From NCBI GenBank assembly GCA_037127315.1, contig JBBBDQ010000421.1:3206501-3270500 (forward strand): a stretch of DNA of 64,000 bases, in the 5' to 3' direction. Origin of the DNA: Ascarosepion bandense (Eukaryota > Mollusca > Cephalopoda > Sepiida > Sepiidae). The notes under the pieces were generated by a model. The model saw only the letters and a list, made by a program, of their open reading frames with translations, was not told where the DNA came from and ran no database searches. Shown one piece after another: positions 21,270 to 31,080 of the stretch (position 1 is the first letter of the stretch; each line of letters begins with the position of its first letter). The position numbers and the translations under genes are program-made.

Positions 21270-22122
21270 TTAAACAGAACAAAAAGTGAGAGTACGAGTT
21301 ATGAGTGTTCGTTTGAACTAGGTTTTCAATTCCGTACGACAAAAAAAATTCTTGTTTTTTTTTTAAACTACTGAGAGGGGGGAAAACAGTAATTCGTTTT
21401 CCTTTTGCCTTTACCTGTTTTAGAGTCGTAATTTTGTAACGACTGCTTTACACTGTTTTTTTTACATAAAGAATTGAGATATCTTTTTCCTTTATATATT
21501 TATTTGAATGAGAAAAGAAAACATCGCACTTACAGTTTCCTTTAGTATCTTTTTCCTGGAATCCCGTGAACAACACAAAACAATAAACACCCTTGGGTTG
21601 TGTATGTTATTTGTCAAAAAAAAAAATCTTTGAACTTGGGGAGACAAAAATCGCTGTACTTTCGACAGAGAAAAAAACTGATATATTTCCTTTGGAAATC
21701 ACTTGTCAATATTTTGGGAATACTGATTTTGAAATATATCCTTGTAGTAAGAGTTTTCGTGGTAATGTTTTGTGAACATTAAATTTTAATTGAAAGTCTT
21801 TGTTCGAATTTCGTTTGTCAGTGTTATAGCACTGAATTAAGTAAATACTCCGACGAAAAGTTAGTTCGTACGTAACCAGTGTTGTGTGATATTGAATTTG
21901 TTTGAGATTTTTTTCCGTGAAAAACTCATTCGTTCGCCTAGTTTTGTACGTAGTTAGTTGGTGTTTCTCAGTGAAAACTCCTTAGTCAGCCAGTGTTTGT
22001 AAGACACTGGATTGGTTTGGGGTTTGTCCATGAAGGCTCAGTCCTTCGTCGTCAGTGTTGTAAGACACTGGGTTTTTTTAATCCCAAATCCTTAGTGTGC
22101 GTTCGAATCCATCGTTCGCCAG
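21270..22122 (-). other. LTR element leader with degenerate internal repeats
   Basis: Lies between the 5' LTR and gag. From about 21830 to 22122 there are four diverged plus-strand versions of CAGTGTTG.TAAGACACTG joined by 'ccttagtc/ccttcgtc' motifs. A 60-codon frame near 21593-21782 has no recognised domain. Confidence 0.55.
22097..22122 (-). promoter_or_regulatory. tRNA primer binding site
   Basis: Immediately inside the 5' LTR the minus strand reads TGGCGAACGATGGATTCGAA. The complement ends in CCA and contains GTTCGAATCC, a T-arm-like segment. The match therefore seems to extend past the usual 18 bases into the T arm of a tRNA, possibly a tRNA-Ser type. The tRNA identity is an inference. 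Confidence 0.6.
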
Positions 22123-22762
22123 TGTTGGAACCCTGTTAAGGAGGTCACAAATAAAAACAGGAACACGGGATTAGTGTAAACAATTGTATTAACAAAATAA
22201 CGGGTAAAGGTAAAATATGCCAGCTTGTTCGTGTTTCTGACGAGTAAGCGGTGTTGGATATCAAAGTCACTGTTCGGTACATTACTCTACGGGTGTCTGA
22301 CTCATACCAGACTGGTGCTCTATTTATTTTCTATTTTATTTTCTATTTTATTTTTCAAAAAAAAAAGTGGCACAAAGCCGAAAAGGGGAGGGGGAGATGT
22401 TGGTTCTCGCTTAACTATCCTATACCTAGCTAAACACTATCACAACCCATTCACTCGTTACAATTTGCTCAATCACCAAAAGAACCCATCCATCTACTCC
22501 CAATCCTTCGTACACCACAATGCCAGAAACTTAAAAGGGGCACCTAAAAAGTGGGGAGAATGACCCATGACAATAAAAATGTATTTATATACAATATACT
22601 ATATACAATAATATGTACAATATAATATAAAATATTTAATGGAAAAAATGAAATGATGGGAGGGGAACCAGACTGGTGCTCTCCCGGTGACTACTAGTTA
22701 CATGGTATTTATGCAGATTGAGTTAGTCCATTATTATGTTAATGGGTAGGTCAGCCACAACA
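22123..22762 (-). repeat. 5' LTR, interrupted
   Basis: Partner of 20053-20332. It is identical in layout but enlarged by an insert at 22321-22666. Ends GGTCAGCCACAACA on the plus strand. Confidence 0.87.
22321..22666 (-). mobile_element. unclassified retroposon in the 5' LTR
   Basis: A 346-bp insert flanked by exact 15-bp copies of ACCAGACTGGTGCTC (22306-22320 and 22667-22681). The duplicated bases occur once in the other LTR. On the minus strand it starts TTCCCCTCCCATCATTTC and ends in a T run followed by repeated AAAATAG units, a simple-repeat tail typical of LINE-mediated insertion. It contains no SINE head that I recognise and only short open frames. Confidence 0.82.
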
Positions 22763-23405
22763 GGAAGCTAGTTTACAGCGGTGGTAAATTGGTTGAAACC
22801 GAGATGCTAGGTCAGGACAGATAACTTTGCAGATTCTTCGTTGGATTTTATCAAGAATTTCTAAATACATAGCTGAAGTGCCAACTTATATGAGACAGAA
22901 ATCTTCAATGCATGAACAAATGGCTGACTTATAATTATTTAAGCGTCTCTCACCTGACAGAAGGCAAAAAGTTTATTTCCAATCATCAAATGAAAGTAGT
23001 TTCGTTTTGAAGGTGTTAAAATTAAGAAGTTATTTCTTGAACCAATTAACAACTTATTGAAGGGAATTTTTTAGATCAATTATTAATTTGACTTTATCAA
23101 ACCGATCAGGAGTACCATTAAGACAGGAGTAAATCGTTTTGTCATCAGCATAGATACAGAGTTTAGAACTGATGACATTGAGATATCGGTGATGAGAATT
23201 AGAAAAAACTTAGAGTAGCCGTCCAAGGCAACATTTATTTTGCGATTTGATAAGATATATTGAATCAGATCAGAATTTTTTCCAGAAGTATCATAATCTT
23301 TAAACTTGTGAAAATTATCAGCGTGCCAATTCACGTCAAACACCTCTGAAATATACAAAACCGAAGCTTTGTTTAAATTTTTATTAAATAATTCTTTACT
23401 AAGCT
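22763..23405 (-). pseudogene. Jockey/CR1-like LINE, RT palm part of split copy
   Basis: The upstream half of the LINE interrupted by the LTR element. On the minus strand: EVFDVNWH (motif A with its Asp), DLIQYILSNRKINVALDGYS, then in another frame SSKLCIYADDKTIYSCL (motif C, YADD), FNTFKTKLLSF and LEILDKIQRRICKVICPDLA before the LTR insertion point. The QGS-type motif B region is degraded. Several stops and frameshifts occur. The 5' end joins directly to a family B SINE at 23412. Confidence 0.85.
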
Positions 23406-23411
23406 TTCAAC

Positions 23412-23682
23412 CAGTCAGTTAAGTTCCATACGTGATACACGCTTGGGCGATCATGTCTCGACTGGGAAGAAGATTATCTCGCAGAAGATTGCCATTACTT
23501 TGTGCGGTAGACTGGTTGTCGAGTAAGACTATAGAAACTAATCTGTCCTGTTGTTCAACCCATAATTGAAGGGAAGAGACGGATTAATACCTTTTCCAAG
23601 GGCATTTGTGCGTAAGTGAATGCAAGGAATTCGAACTCGGATCTGATATTCACTGCACCAAAACGCAATCCTTTAACCGACA
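23412..23682 (-). mobile_element. SINE, family B, with hairpin deletion
   Basis: Begins (plus strand) CAGTCAGTTAAGTTCCATAC. GCGGTAGACTGGTTGTCGAG and CCCATAATTGAAGGGAAGAG follow, and the head is AGGAATTCGAACTCGGATCT. GATCATGTCTCGACTGGGAA shows that one arm of the conserved hairpin is deleted. Confidence 0.88.
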
Positions 23683-23912
23683 CAAAACCACACGTATGAG
23701 AACCCAGCTATGATAGAAAACAACACATTAATTGAAACATCTACAAGATAAACTTCTTCAACATTGTACCATGATAGACATTCAAATTTTACTTTGGATA
23801 GACGGTGGGCATACGTATACAGTTGATAGGCCTTTGAATTGAACTTCCAATTTTACGACCGTTCTACGTTTTGCATTTAACAAACTTTAATACTTCCACG
23901 CACTTGACATTC

Positions 23913-24149
23913 ATGATTCCCATATATTTATTCATTTTATTGCTGAACTTTTCTTACTTGGCATCAATGATTTCTGCCAGTGCAGTTGAAAAGACATATA
24001 TGTTGACATTTATTAACGCTCCCACCCCACAAAAGATGAATATATTTTGTCCGAATAACAAACTGGATCATCACTTTTCTATTTATTGTAATGCTGACCC
24101 AATTTCCTTCGTTGCCAGAATTTATATTTTTGAGACTGTGAAGTCATAA
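23913..24149 (+). CDS. hypothetical secreted protein exon (candidate)
   Basis: From the Met at 23913 the frame starts MIPIYLFILLLNFSYLASMI followed by SASA, a hydrophobic stretch with small residues that reads like a signal peptide and cleavage site. About 54 further residues follow with two Cys (NIFCPNN and SIYCNAD) and end FVARIYIFETVKS before a TAA. An in-frame Met at 23871 would make it 14 residues longer. It resembles no transposon protein I know, and its composition is less repetitive than its surroundings. It could be a first exon, with GT at about 24138 as a possible donor, or a chance frame. No promoter or second exon was found. Confidence 0.3.
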   Translation: MIPIYLFILLLNFSYLASMISASAVEKTYMLTFINAPTPQKMNIFCPNNKLDHHFSIYCNADPISFVARIYIFETVKS

Positions 24150-24354
24150 CATACTTATAGAAGAATTTTATTAAAACATAACATTATTTAGATCTGTCAC
24201 TTACAATTTCAGCAAATAATAAGCGCTGACATTTGATAGCGAAATTACTGGGAAAAATTTAGAATAGATAAAACATAACATTCAATAGTATCGTTTTGAC
24301 CCCTCCCATGTTATTTTCGTTTGTGAGGTACAGGTAAGCATAAAACTAACTTTA

Positions 24355-24355
24355 T

Positions 24356-24432
<77 letters not shown>
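24355..24432. repeat. CA/TA/CA microsatellite
   Basis: CA run, long TA run, CA run in near mirror symmetry. Confidence 0.96.
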
Positions 24433-24588
24433 CAAAATAAACATCTTTGATAATGGCTAAAAAATAGCTGAAAGTGTTCGGAAAAACAAAACATTTGTAC
24501 AATCTTTATATAATTTATCTTCTGAAAAGAAAAATGTTATAAGATCATATAAAAAATTAGATACAAACTTAACCATATTGTTTATTTT

Positions 24589-24668
24589 TTTTAATTTTTT
24601 TTAATCATATCACCCCAAAGCAAGGCGGTAACGCCACTGATGTGCAGGGGGCTACATAAGAGTGAGAA
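24589..24668 (-). repeat. Jockey/CR1-like LINE, 3' tail only
   Basis: The plus strand has TTAATCATATCACCCCAAAG, then CAAGGCGGTAACGCCACTGA and GCAGGGGGCTAC. This is the complement of the tail at 25085-25147, and the two tails lie inverted about 450 bp apart. Only the last 80 bases of the LINE are present. Confidence 0.75.
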
Positions 24669-24775
24669 GATTAAAAATGTTTGAAATTGTTCTAGAGGCT
24701 CTATATTTAAATTCCCACTATCCCTGGCAATAAGTACTTTTACGCACAAATATAGCAAACCTCAAAACTATTTCA

Positions 24776-24837
24776 TGAGCTGTGATACAACGAAACAGGA
24801 CTAAGGATAACACAGTGAAACAGAACTGTCTGCGGAT

Positions 24838-24901
<64 letters not shown>

Positions 24902-24902
24902 A
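24776..24902 (+). repeat. SINE 3' segment plus TA/TG array
   Basis: Contains GCTGTGATACAACGAAACAG and AACTGTCTGCGGATGAC leading into TA (24839-24884) and TG runs. The same ordered motif precedes TA arrays at 30931-31003 and 44255-44310. At 44155 it follows a tRNA-like head, so it is probably the 3' part of that SINE family. Confidence 0.7.
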
Positions 24903-25084
24903 TTGTGTATCTGGGCAGCAATCTCTTTTTCATTAACGATTCATTAAAAATTACAGACAAGATAGACTAAACTATTCGCCCGGTTCACACTCCACCCACA
25001 TCTATTGAACAGGTGAAGAGGCTCATCCCTTGTTTCCTGTTTAGGATGCGGTTTCCGGTTTTCTCTTTTCCAATCTCTCCACTC

Positions 25085-25147
25085 TAGTAGCCCCCTGCAC
25101 ATTAGTGGCGTTACCGCCTTGCTCGGAGGGGTAATATGATTAAAAAA
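25085..25147 (+). repeat. Jockey/CR1-like LINE, 3' tail only
   Basis: TAGCCCCCTGCACATTAGTG, GCGTTACCGCCTTGCTCGGA and TAATATGATTAAAAAAAA form the intact family tail. Sequence before it (24965-25084) may belong to the same insert but is not recognisable. Confidence 0.75.
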
Positions 25148-25224
25148 AAATAAAATAAAATAAAAGGGCCGAAAAAAATACAGACATACAGGCAGATAAA
25201 CAGACACACAAACAAACATCTTGC

Positions 25225-25268
<44 letters not shown>

Positions 25269-25566
25269 CGATTTTCTGCACTAGTGTAAGAACTGCAACG
25301 TTGAAACTTCTGAATATCGTTTCTTATGTCTTTGTCTGAGTGTATCAAATTTCATTAAAATCGTACCACTCCTTCTATAACCCGATTTTTTCGATTATCA
25401 ATTTTCGATATTTATCGGAGGTACCTCGACACAAAATCTAGCTAAGAACACTCTCAGACTCTTATAGTACAACTGCGTAAATTTTCAAGGAAATCAGTTC
25501 AGCCATTTCGGTGTCTATAGGTTACGGACACACACACAGACAAAATTCCATTTATAAATAAGTTTA
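25148..25566 (+). repeat. dispersed repeat family A, 5'-truncated copy
   Basis: Starts late in module 1 (AAATAAAAGGGCCGAAAAAA), joined directly to the LINE tail. A TA array lies at about 25230-25264, and module 2 is complete to TTTATAAATAAGTTTAGAT. Confidence 0.87.
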
Positions 25567-28545
25567 GATAAAGGGAAATTACTGATTAAAAAAAACATAA
25601 TTCCCATTATGTTATTCACATCATATTATCACATGTTATAATGGATGTATTACCACCATTCTTTATTTGCCAGAAATATTTTAAGAGAGAAGTGCTGTTT
25701 ATGCATTTTATATTGCGTAAAATCACTGGATGATGTTAGAAACAAAATTTCCAAGAATTTTCAATGGAACTAAAATAAAATTTGACATCTAAATATTTAG
25801 TAGCTCCATATACAATATTATTGTTTATGAACTGACCCTTTAAGAGAAGATCATATTCCTCGGCCTTATGAATTTATTTTTTAAATTAACTTTGTTGAAT
25901 ATGTATCTGTTTAATATAATATTGTTATGTGGGATATAGATTTATCAAATGCTAATAATGCAGCTATATCTGATCTTAACATAATTTTGTTAAAAAAACT
26001 TTGAAAATTGTAAACTGAAAAAAGACAAATAATACACCCTACACGTACGCACATCCCCACAAACGGGCACAGAACCGCACGTGTGCAAATGCACACGCGA
26101 ACACAAACAATACGGAAAAAACTTGCTCTAGAGATAAGTGTATGAAAAAGAAAAACGACGAAATATATATATACTCTTTCAATAGGTAGCTAGTAAAAAT
26201 ATACAGAATAATGATTCTAAATTAAATTAAACATGACAAAATAAATAAAAGTACTTGGGGAGCTGATGTTTTCATATCTGGATCTCCAGTGTGAAATATT
26301 TGCAGCTTATCATTCACTGCTTACGAAAGTAAAGCTCGCCATAAATTCTTATCCAAAAATAAGTTAATCGCATTAAATTTATTGAGATACCCTAAGCAAA
26401 TAGCATAATGCGTTTGGTATTGGCATAAGCCTTCAGACGTGCAAAAAATGATTCCATTGCCGTTACTCCAAACGTCCGCTTCCCATAAATCAAATCCTGT
26501 GCACTCAGATTATATAAATATTAAGACGCATTTTAAAAAGGCATTTGTTTTTGTTTGTTTGTTTTTTAATTTATTCATATCTCTTAAAGGAATACGAGAT
26601 TTATTTTATTATTCTTTTTCTATCTTGTATTTTCTATTGTCTGACGAGAGTTTAGCCCGTCTTTTGCTTCTTTTATAATACGGTAGAAACAATAAAATGT
26701 TTTTATCTTAATCCTGCATAATAGCTTTGGTTAGAATATATTTCTTTTTCTTAACCCGCTGCCCAGCATAAGATTGCATAATTGTCCAAATATTAGTCGT
26801 CTGCTCTCCCCCCCGCCAGCCCATCTCACTCAGCAAATAACTTATCACTTTCCCTTCATCCGACTTCAAAGATCATATGAACGATCGTTTTGCCTAAGCA
26901 AACACAGTCGGACATTTTGATTAAACTGACAGATTAGATCGAACGACCATTATCTCAGGCCTATCTTTAAAACTCGGCGGATGTCCGCCATCTTTTGGCA
27001 GACCAACGAATCGTTCAATGTTTCTACAAGATATGTCGAAGAGACAATATTTTGGTTATTGCGCCGGCTTACAACCACTTAACAGTTTCATTAGCTAAAA
27101 ATTACGTCTTAACAGGAAAAAGGAAGAATCGAAACCAGAGTTGTCTTCTGTTTTATAAAATAGATGGAATGCTTCATCATTCAATTTTCTTGTCTATCAT
27201 ATTGAACCCTATTTTACGACTGCGAATTGTTTAATATTTCTTACTTTACATTGCGTATATTTTTTTTCCAATTTTATATTTTATAATGTTATTTTTTTCT
27301 TCTTTGGTTTCTTTCAAAAGTTTTTGCAATTCATGGTGATCTCTACAAATCTTTTGAGTGTCAAAATATAATAGAGTATTTAATGCTTATCTACTGCCTA
27401 AAGTATCAGAAAACCATTATTTATTTTAACATATTACTTCTTCATCTTGAACTTGCATACGGCGTAACGGTTACAGCAAGGAAAATGGAAAGAGAGTAAA
27501 GTTCAGAGTCCAACTAAGGCTATTCACGTAGAATATAGGTAAGATAGATGTTTTCCGTGACTAGATAATACTGCTGTTCTTTCTATAGCGAGTAATTTAT
27601 TACGGCTTGGATTAGCTTGTTTTGAATTCCGTGTTTTCTTTCTCCTAGACTAGTTAACAACCAAGGCGAGACAACACAATTTTTCGCGTTACTTAATCTA
27701 TACTAATGATGAGAAAAAATGTATTTTCATTAAAGTGAAATAATTCGACCGGAATTTGAACTAGAAACACCAATTCAGCTTTGCACGTAAAATAAATAAA
27801 TATACTGTTTAATAAATAAACGAAGCTTCTACTCAAATACGAGTATCTACTAACATATAAATTTAAAGTGATGAGATCCGTCAGATTAATAAATAAGATT
27901 TCCATTACTTCTTAAAGAAATTGAGTCATTTATTGAGAAACGTAAATTTACTTATTCATTTATCAATAAAATATATTTTTTTACTTTTAACATTGTTTTA
28001 TATTGGGTGCTAAATGTGTTGGTTAATATTATTTACACACAGTATAATTTATACCTACATATACTGTTAGTATGGCCTGATGCTGTAAATTAACATGGCA
28101 TTGGCTTGAAAAAATATCTTGAACATTAATTTACACTTGCTTTTGTCAGAACGAAAGTATTTATTTTTGTGAATAACACTTAAGTACGATAAATTACAAA
28201 AGTTAAAGTGATTACAAAAGAGCATTTGTCATTTTAAAAAGCAGCAATTAAAATTTTGTGCTTTTAAATACTAAGAAAAAAACATTCTCTAATCATAGTT
28301 TGATGTCTGAAATATTAAAGATTTGCAACACCTTTAATTCGCGTTGCTAATGTCATTTGCAATCACTTGCAACATATTGCCCAGAAGTGAATTAAACAAA
28401 CATTAACTAGTATAAAAGCAAGAGAAATCTATGAAGAAACTCTTAAAACTGTGTTTCTCCAATAAATGTATATAAATTATATAGTGGCTACTTCATATTT
28501 GAAATAGAAGCCCTCTTTCTAATTATTAAACCGTACTACGCCTAT
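25567..28545. other. long AT-rich stretch with little recognised
   Basis: No family can be assigned across nearly 3 kb. Noted inside: a short TA run near 26165, a GC-richer patch at 26800-27010 with an inverted GGCGGA/TCCGCC motif at about 26977, and a very degenerate minus-strand SINE head at about 27719-27790 (GTGAAATAATTCGACCGGAA then TTTGAACTAG). Open frames at 26439-26678 and 26995-27234 show no motif. Confidence 0.4.
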
Positions 28546-28620
28546 CGACCTACGTAATCCCCTGCAGGGATTGAAACTGTATCCCTTTTGTAGGGATACT
28601 ACTCTATGAACCATTGTGCT
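28546..28620 (-). mobile_element. tRNA-like SINE head
   Basis: The minus strand reads AGCACAATGGTTCATAGAG (D-arm/A-box-like), ATCCCTACAAAAGGGAT (a perfect five-pair anticodon-type stem and seven-base loop) and ACAGTTTCAATCCCTG (B-box-like). The acceptor ends do not pair, so this is not a functional tRNA. An A run on the plus strand at 28622-28638 abuts the head. Confidence 0.6.
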
Positions 28621-28887
28621 TAAAAAAAAAAAAAAAAAGAAAATCGCCACAGCAAACAAGGTTCTATTTTCCCTTTTTTTAAGAAATGCATATCTTCTCA
28701 AATTATTCTCTCGAAAGCCTCCCATTTTCTTATTTTCATATATATATATATATTATTCTACGTCTAGAGCACGGCTCGGAGTTTCATGCACCATGTAATC
28801 ATAGTTCCGGAATTTTAATTTTCGATTCTTACGTTGTTCAGCGTATATATTATAATACTGAGATACTATTTCTTTTAATTTTTTTCA

Positions 28888-28889
<2 letters not shown>

Positions 28890-28924
<35 letters not shown>
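28890..28924. repeat. TA microsatellite
   Basis: Pure TA run next to the Penelope-type terminus at 28965. The same neighbour arrangement is seen at 48309. Confidence 0.95.
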
Positions 28925-28929
<5 letters not shown>

Positions 28930-28964
28930 CATTTTTTTAAAAATAATATAAACAAGTTTTGTCA

Positions 28965-29115
28965 ATTTATTTTGTGCAGGATGCTTTCGTATAGCCTGAT
29001 AAGCTTGATAGTGCTATCGTTAAAAGACGACAAGATATCGCAGTAATTGTTGATTTTTTTATCAGGTTTTAGCTTACATAAGCCATTATCAAAGAGTGAA
29101 CATTTAACATATAGT
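28965..29115 (-). repeat. Penelope-type 3' terminus
   Basis: Reversed, it matches 48165-48310: TTTGATAATGGCTTATGTAA, CCTGATAAAAAAATCAAC, AATTACTGCGAT, then a segment ending CCTGCACAAAATAAA and a TA array. At 48165 the same sequence follows a Penelope-like coding end, which supports the assignment. Confidence 0.65.
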
Positions 29116-29324
29116 GAATATAGAACATTTATGTTATTGACAAAGTGGAATTAAACAAAGAGAATTAAGCCAAAGAGACAAGTCCATTTTTAACGTGTCG
29201 GATGGACGGAGACGGTGACAAAATGGTGGTGGTATGGTTCTTGGTCACATGAGGGTACAGGTCTGCAAGCTACTACATATATAATCTCTAACCATTACAC
29301 CACCTCGAGGTGCTCCTCGAGATT

Positions 29325-29455
29325 ATATATATATATATATATAGTCATCCACATACAAGCCCGTCATACATCAGTGTGGTCAGACACATCCACTCGCCGG
29401 GATCGAAACTCGACCGATTTGGTGTCAGTCTCTACTTACTAAGCCATTGACGCAT
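29325..29455 (-). mobile_element. tRNA-derived SINE
   Basis: The minus-strand head is GCGTCAATGGCTTAGTAAGT (A-box-like) with GGTCGAGTTTCGATCCCGG (B-box-like), and the body ends GTATGTGGATGAC plus TA repeats at 29326-29342. The ending resembles that of the SINE at 44155. Left of the TA array (29280-29320) is a palindrome, CCTCGAGGTGCTCCTCGAG, and a fragment of the head found at 29650. Confidence 0.65.
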
Positions 29456-29649
29456 GGTATCAGAGAAGGGAAACTTTAACGTGTTGTATATCAGCAGTGC
29501 TTACACACGCCAGTCACCTAGAGAACACAATTCATTTCTGAAGAGTCACGCATCTAGCTAAAGTGGAAACTGTTTTTAATTTTTTTTTTTTCTCTAGAGA
29601 GCTCAATCGTAATGAGAGCATAATGTATTAGTCATCTGGAGGACACCTT

Positions 29650-29760
29650 GAGGTGGTGTAGTGGTGTAATGGTTAGCGAGCTTTTCTAACTAGAACTGAT
29701 TACAACTGATTTGTGAGTTCGATTCTCACTGGGTGCCCCACACTTTCGGCCGTGTGTTAC
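29650..29760 (+). mobile_element. tRNA-derived SINE head
   Basis: GGTGTAATGGTTAGCGAGC (A-box-like) and GTGAGTTCGATTCTCACTGG (T-arm with pairing GTGAG/CTCAC and B-box) are well preserved. The anticodon region is disrupted and the acceptor stem does not close. The following GGGTGCCCCACACTTTCGGC is body sequence. Confidence 0.65.
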
Positions 29761-30736
29761 ATCTAATATATAAAGCAGAGAGGACCAACATTGACTCTAG
29801 TTAAAAATTTTAGTGAGCTATCAATCCAGATTATTTATTTACTCTTGTATCAAACAAATGCTCGTCTACAGAGACACGTATGGCACAGAATGGCCATCAA
29901 GAAACAAACATCCACAAAACTGGGAAACGATAAAATAGATACATCAGATGATGAGGTTGTCTGATAGGCAACGTTAGAAAGACAACACAAATACATCAAC
30001 TTGTTTTATTGAAGAAATCTTAATTTTTTAAAGTATAATGTTTGCTTACTACAAAATAACAGAAATGCGGTGAAGCTGTCAATATGCCAACTATCTTTTT
30101 ATCTCTCTAGTTATGATTCTGTCCATATCTCTATCCGTCTATTTGTCTATCGATATTTAAAAAAAGACAAAAACAAAAAAGAGTAAAATATATTTACTTT
30201 GAGACGAGCATCCTATTGACAGAGGTCTTCTAGCCTTAAATATCGGCTTTAGAATGAACAAGGACACTGAATGCTTGTAACAGTTAGCAATGCATAACTC
30301 CATCTCATGTGGTAGGTTTATTTGTATGTTCTTTTTCTGAATTTATTTTCAGATTTACAAAATTTCCCTTTGTACTACACAAGGATCTGTAGGAAAATAA
30401 TTTTAAGAAGGTTATGTAATGACTTTTCTCGTAGAGTGATAAATCTTGATTCGAAAATCAGTATTCGAAATATGTCTTTATGTCAACATTATTCGGCACG
30501 ATATAGGCTTCTTCGGTGTCTCTATACCAGTGCGATTATAAAGAACATTTTATCTCTTCTCATTAATGTAATTCATTGTATCTTCTATGTTTTGTGTCTC
30601 TTCAGGTTGTAGATAACCAGGGCTTACCATAAATGTTTTATTTTTTGTATCTCTTGTTTGTTTCTTTGTTTACTTTTTCTTTTTTACTCTGTCTCTTCAC
30701 TGTCTTCAGTGATCCATCAACGCAAGCGCAGTAATA
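29761..30736. other. AT-rich DNA, no feature recognised
   Basis: A 96-codon plus-strand frame at 30322-30612 has no recognisable domain, and I do not call it. No repeat family is identified. Confidence 0.4.
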
Positions 30737-30790
30737 GATCTATCTATCTATCTATCTATCTATCTAAGATAGATAGATATGAACAGACTG

Positions 30791-30839
<49 letters not shown>

Positions 30840-30886
30840 TGAACAAACTGAGATAGATAGATAGATAGATAGATATGAACAGACTG

Positions 30887-30930
<44 letters not shown>
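30737..30930. repeat. GATA/TATC microsatellite with ATGAACAGACTGAG spacers
   Basis: A TCTA run (30737-30766) faces a set of GATA runs, so the tract can fold on itself. Three spacers reading ATGAACARACTGAGATAGAT separate the GATA blocks, matching the spacers near 5140 and 5278. Confidence 0.93.
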
Positions 30931-30931
<1 letters not shown>

Positions 30932-30966
30932 CTGTGATACAGTGAAACAGATCTGTCTGCGGATGA

Positions 30967-31006
<40 letters not shown>

Positions 31007-31080
31007 TACAATGCTAAAATGAAATTTCTGTTTCGAGATTGTAACAACGTTAGATCGTTGTTGTGAAAGATTTTCATTTG
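30931..31080. repeat. SINE 3' segment, TA array and Penelope-like fragment
   Basis: CTGTGATACAGTGAAACAG and GATCTGTCTGCGGATGAC lead into a TA run (30969-31002). Beyond it, AAATTTCTGTTTCGAGATTG resembles the arm at 4080-4100 of the Penelope-type inverted pair. Confidence 0.6.

Larger units (their letters stand above)
20053..22762 (-). mobile_element. deleted LTR retrotransposon, Gypsy-like
   Basis: A 2.7 kb element read on the minus strand: 5' LTR at 22123-22762, leader, gag-like frame, fused pol remnant, 3' LTR at 20053-20332. Both LTRs run from TGTTG to CAACA on the plus strand. Flanking 5-mers GAAAG and GGAAG are a near-match target duplication. Only the starts of the reverse transcriptase and the end of the integrase survive, so it is defective. 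No envelope-like frame is present. It sits inside a Jockey/CR1-like LINE and is therefore younger than that copy. The Gypsy-type assignment rests on the gag and pol resemblance. Confidence 0.87.

Noticed and set aside
20053..22762. Endogenous retrovirus
   Set aside because: No envelope-like frame and a Gypsy-type gag and pol. A deleted LTR retrotransposon explains it fully.
29650..29735. Functional tRNA gene
   Set aside because: The T arm is good, but the acceptor stem does not pair and the anticodon arm is broken. It fits a SINE head.
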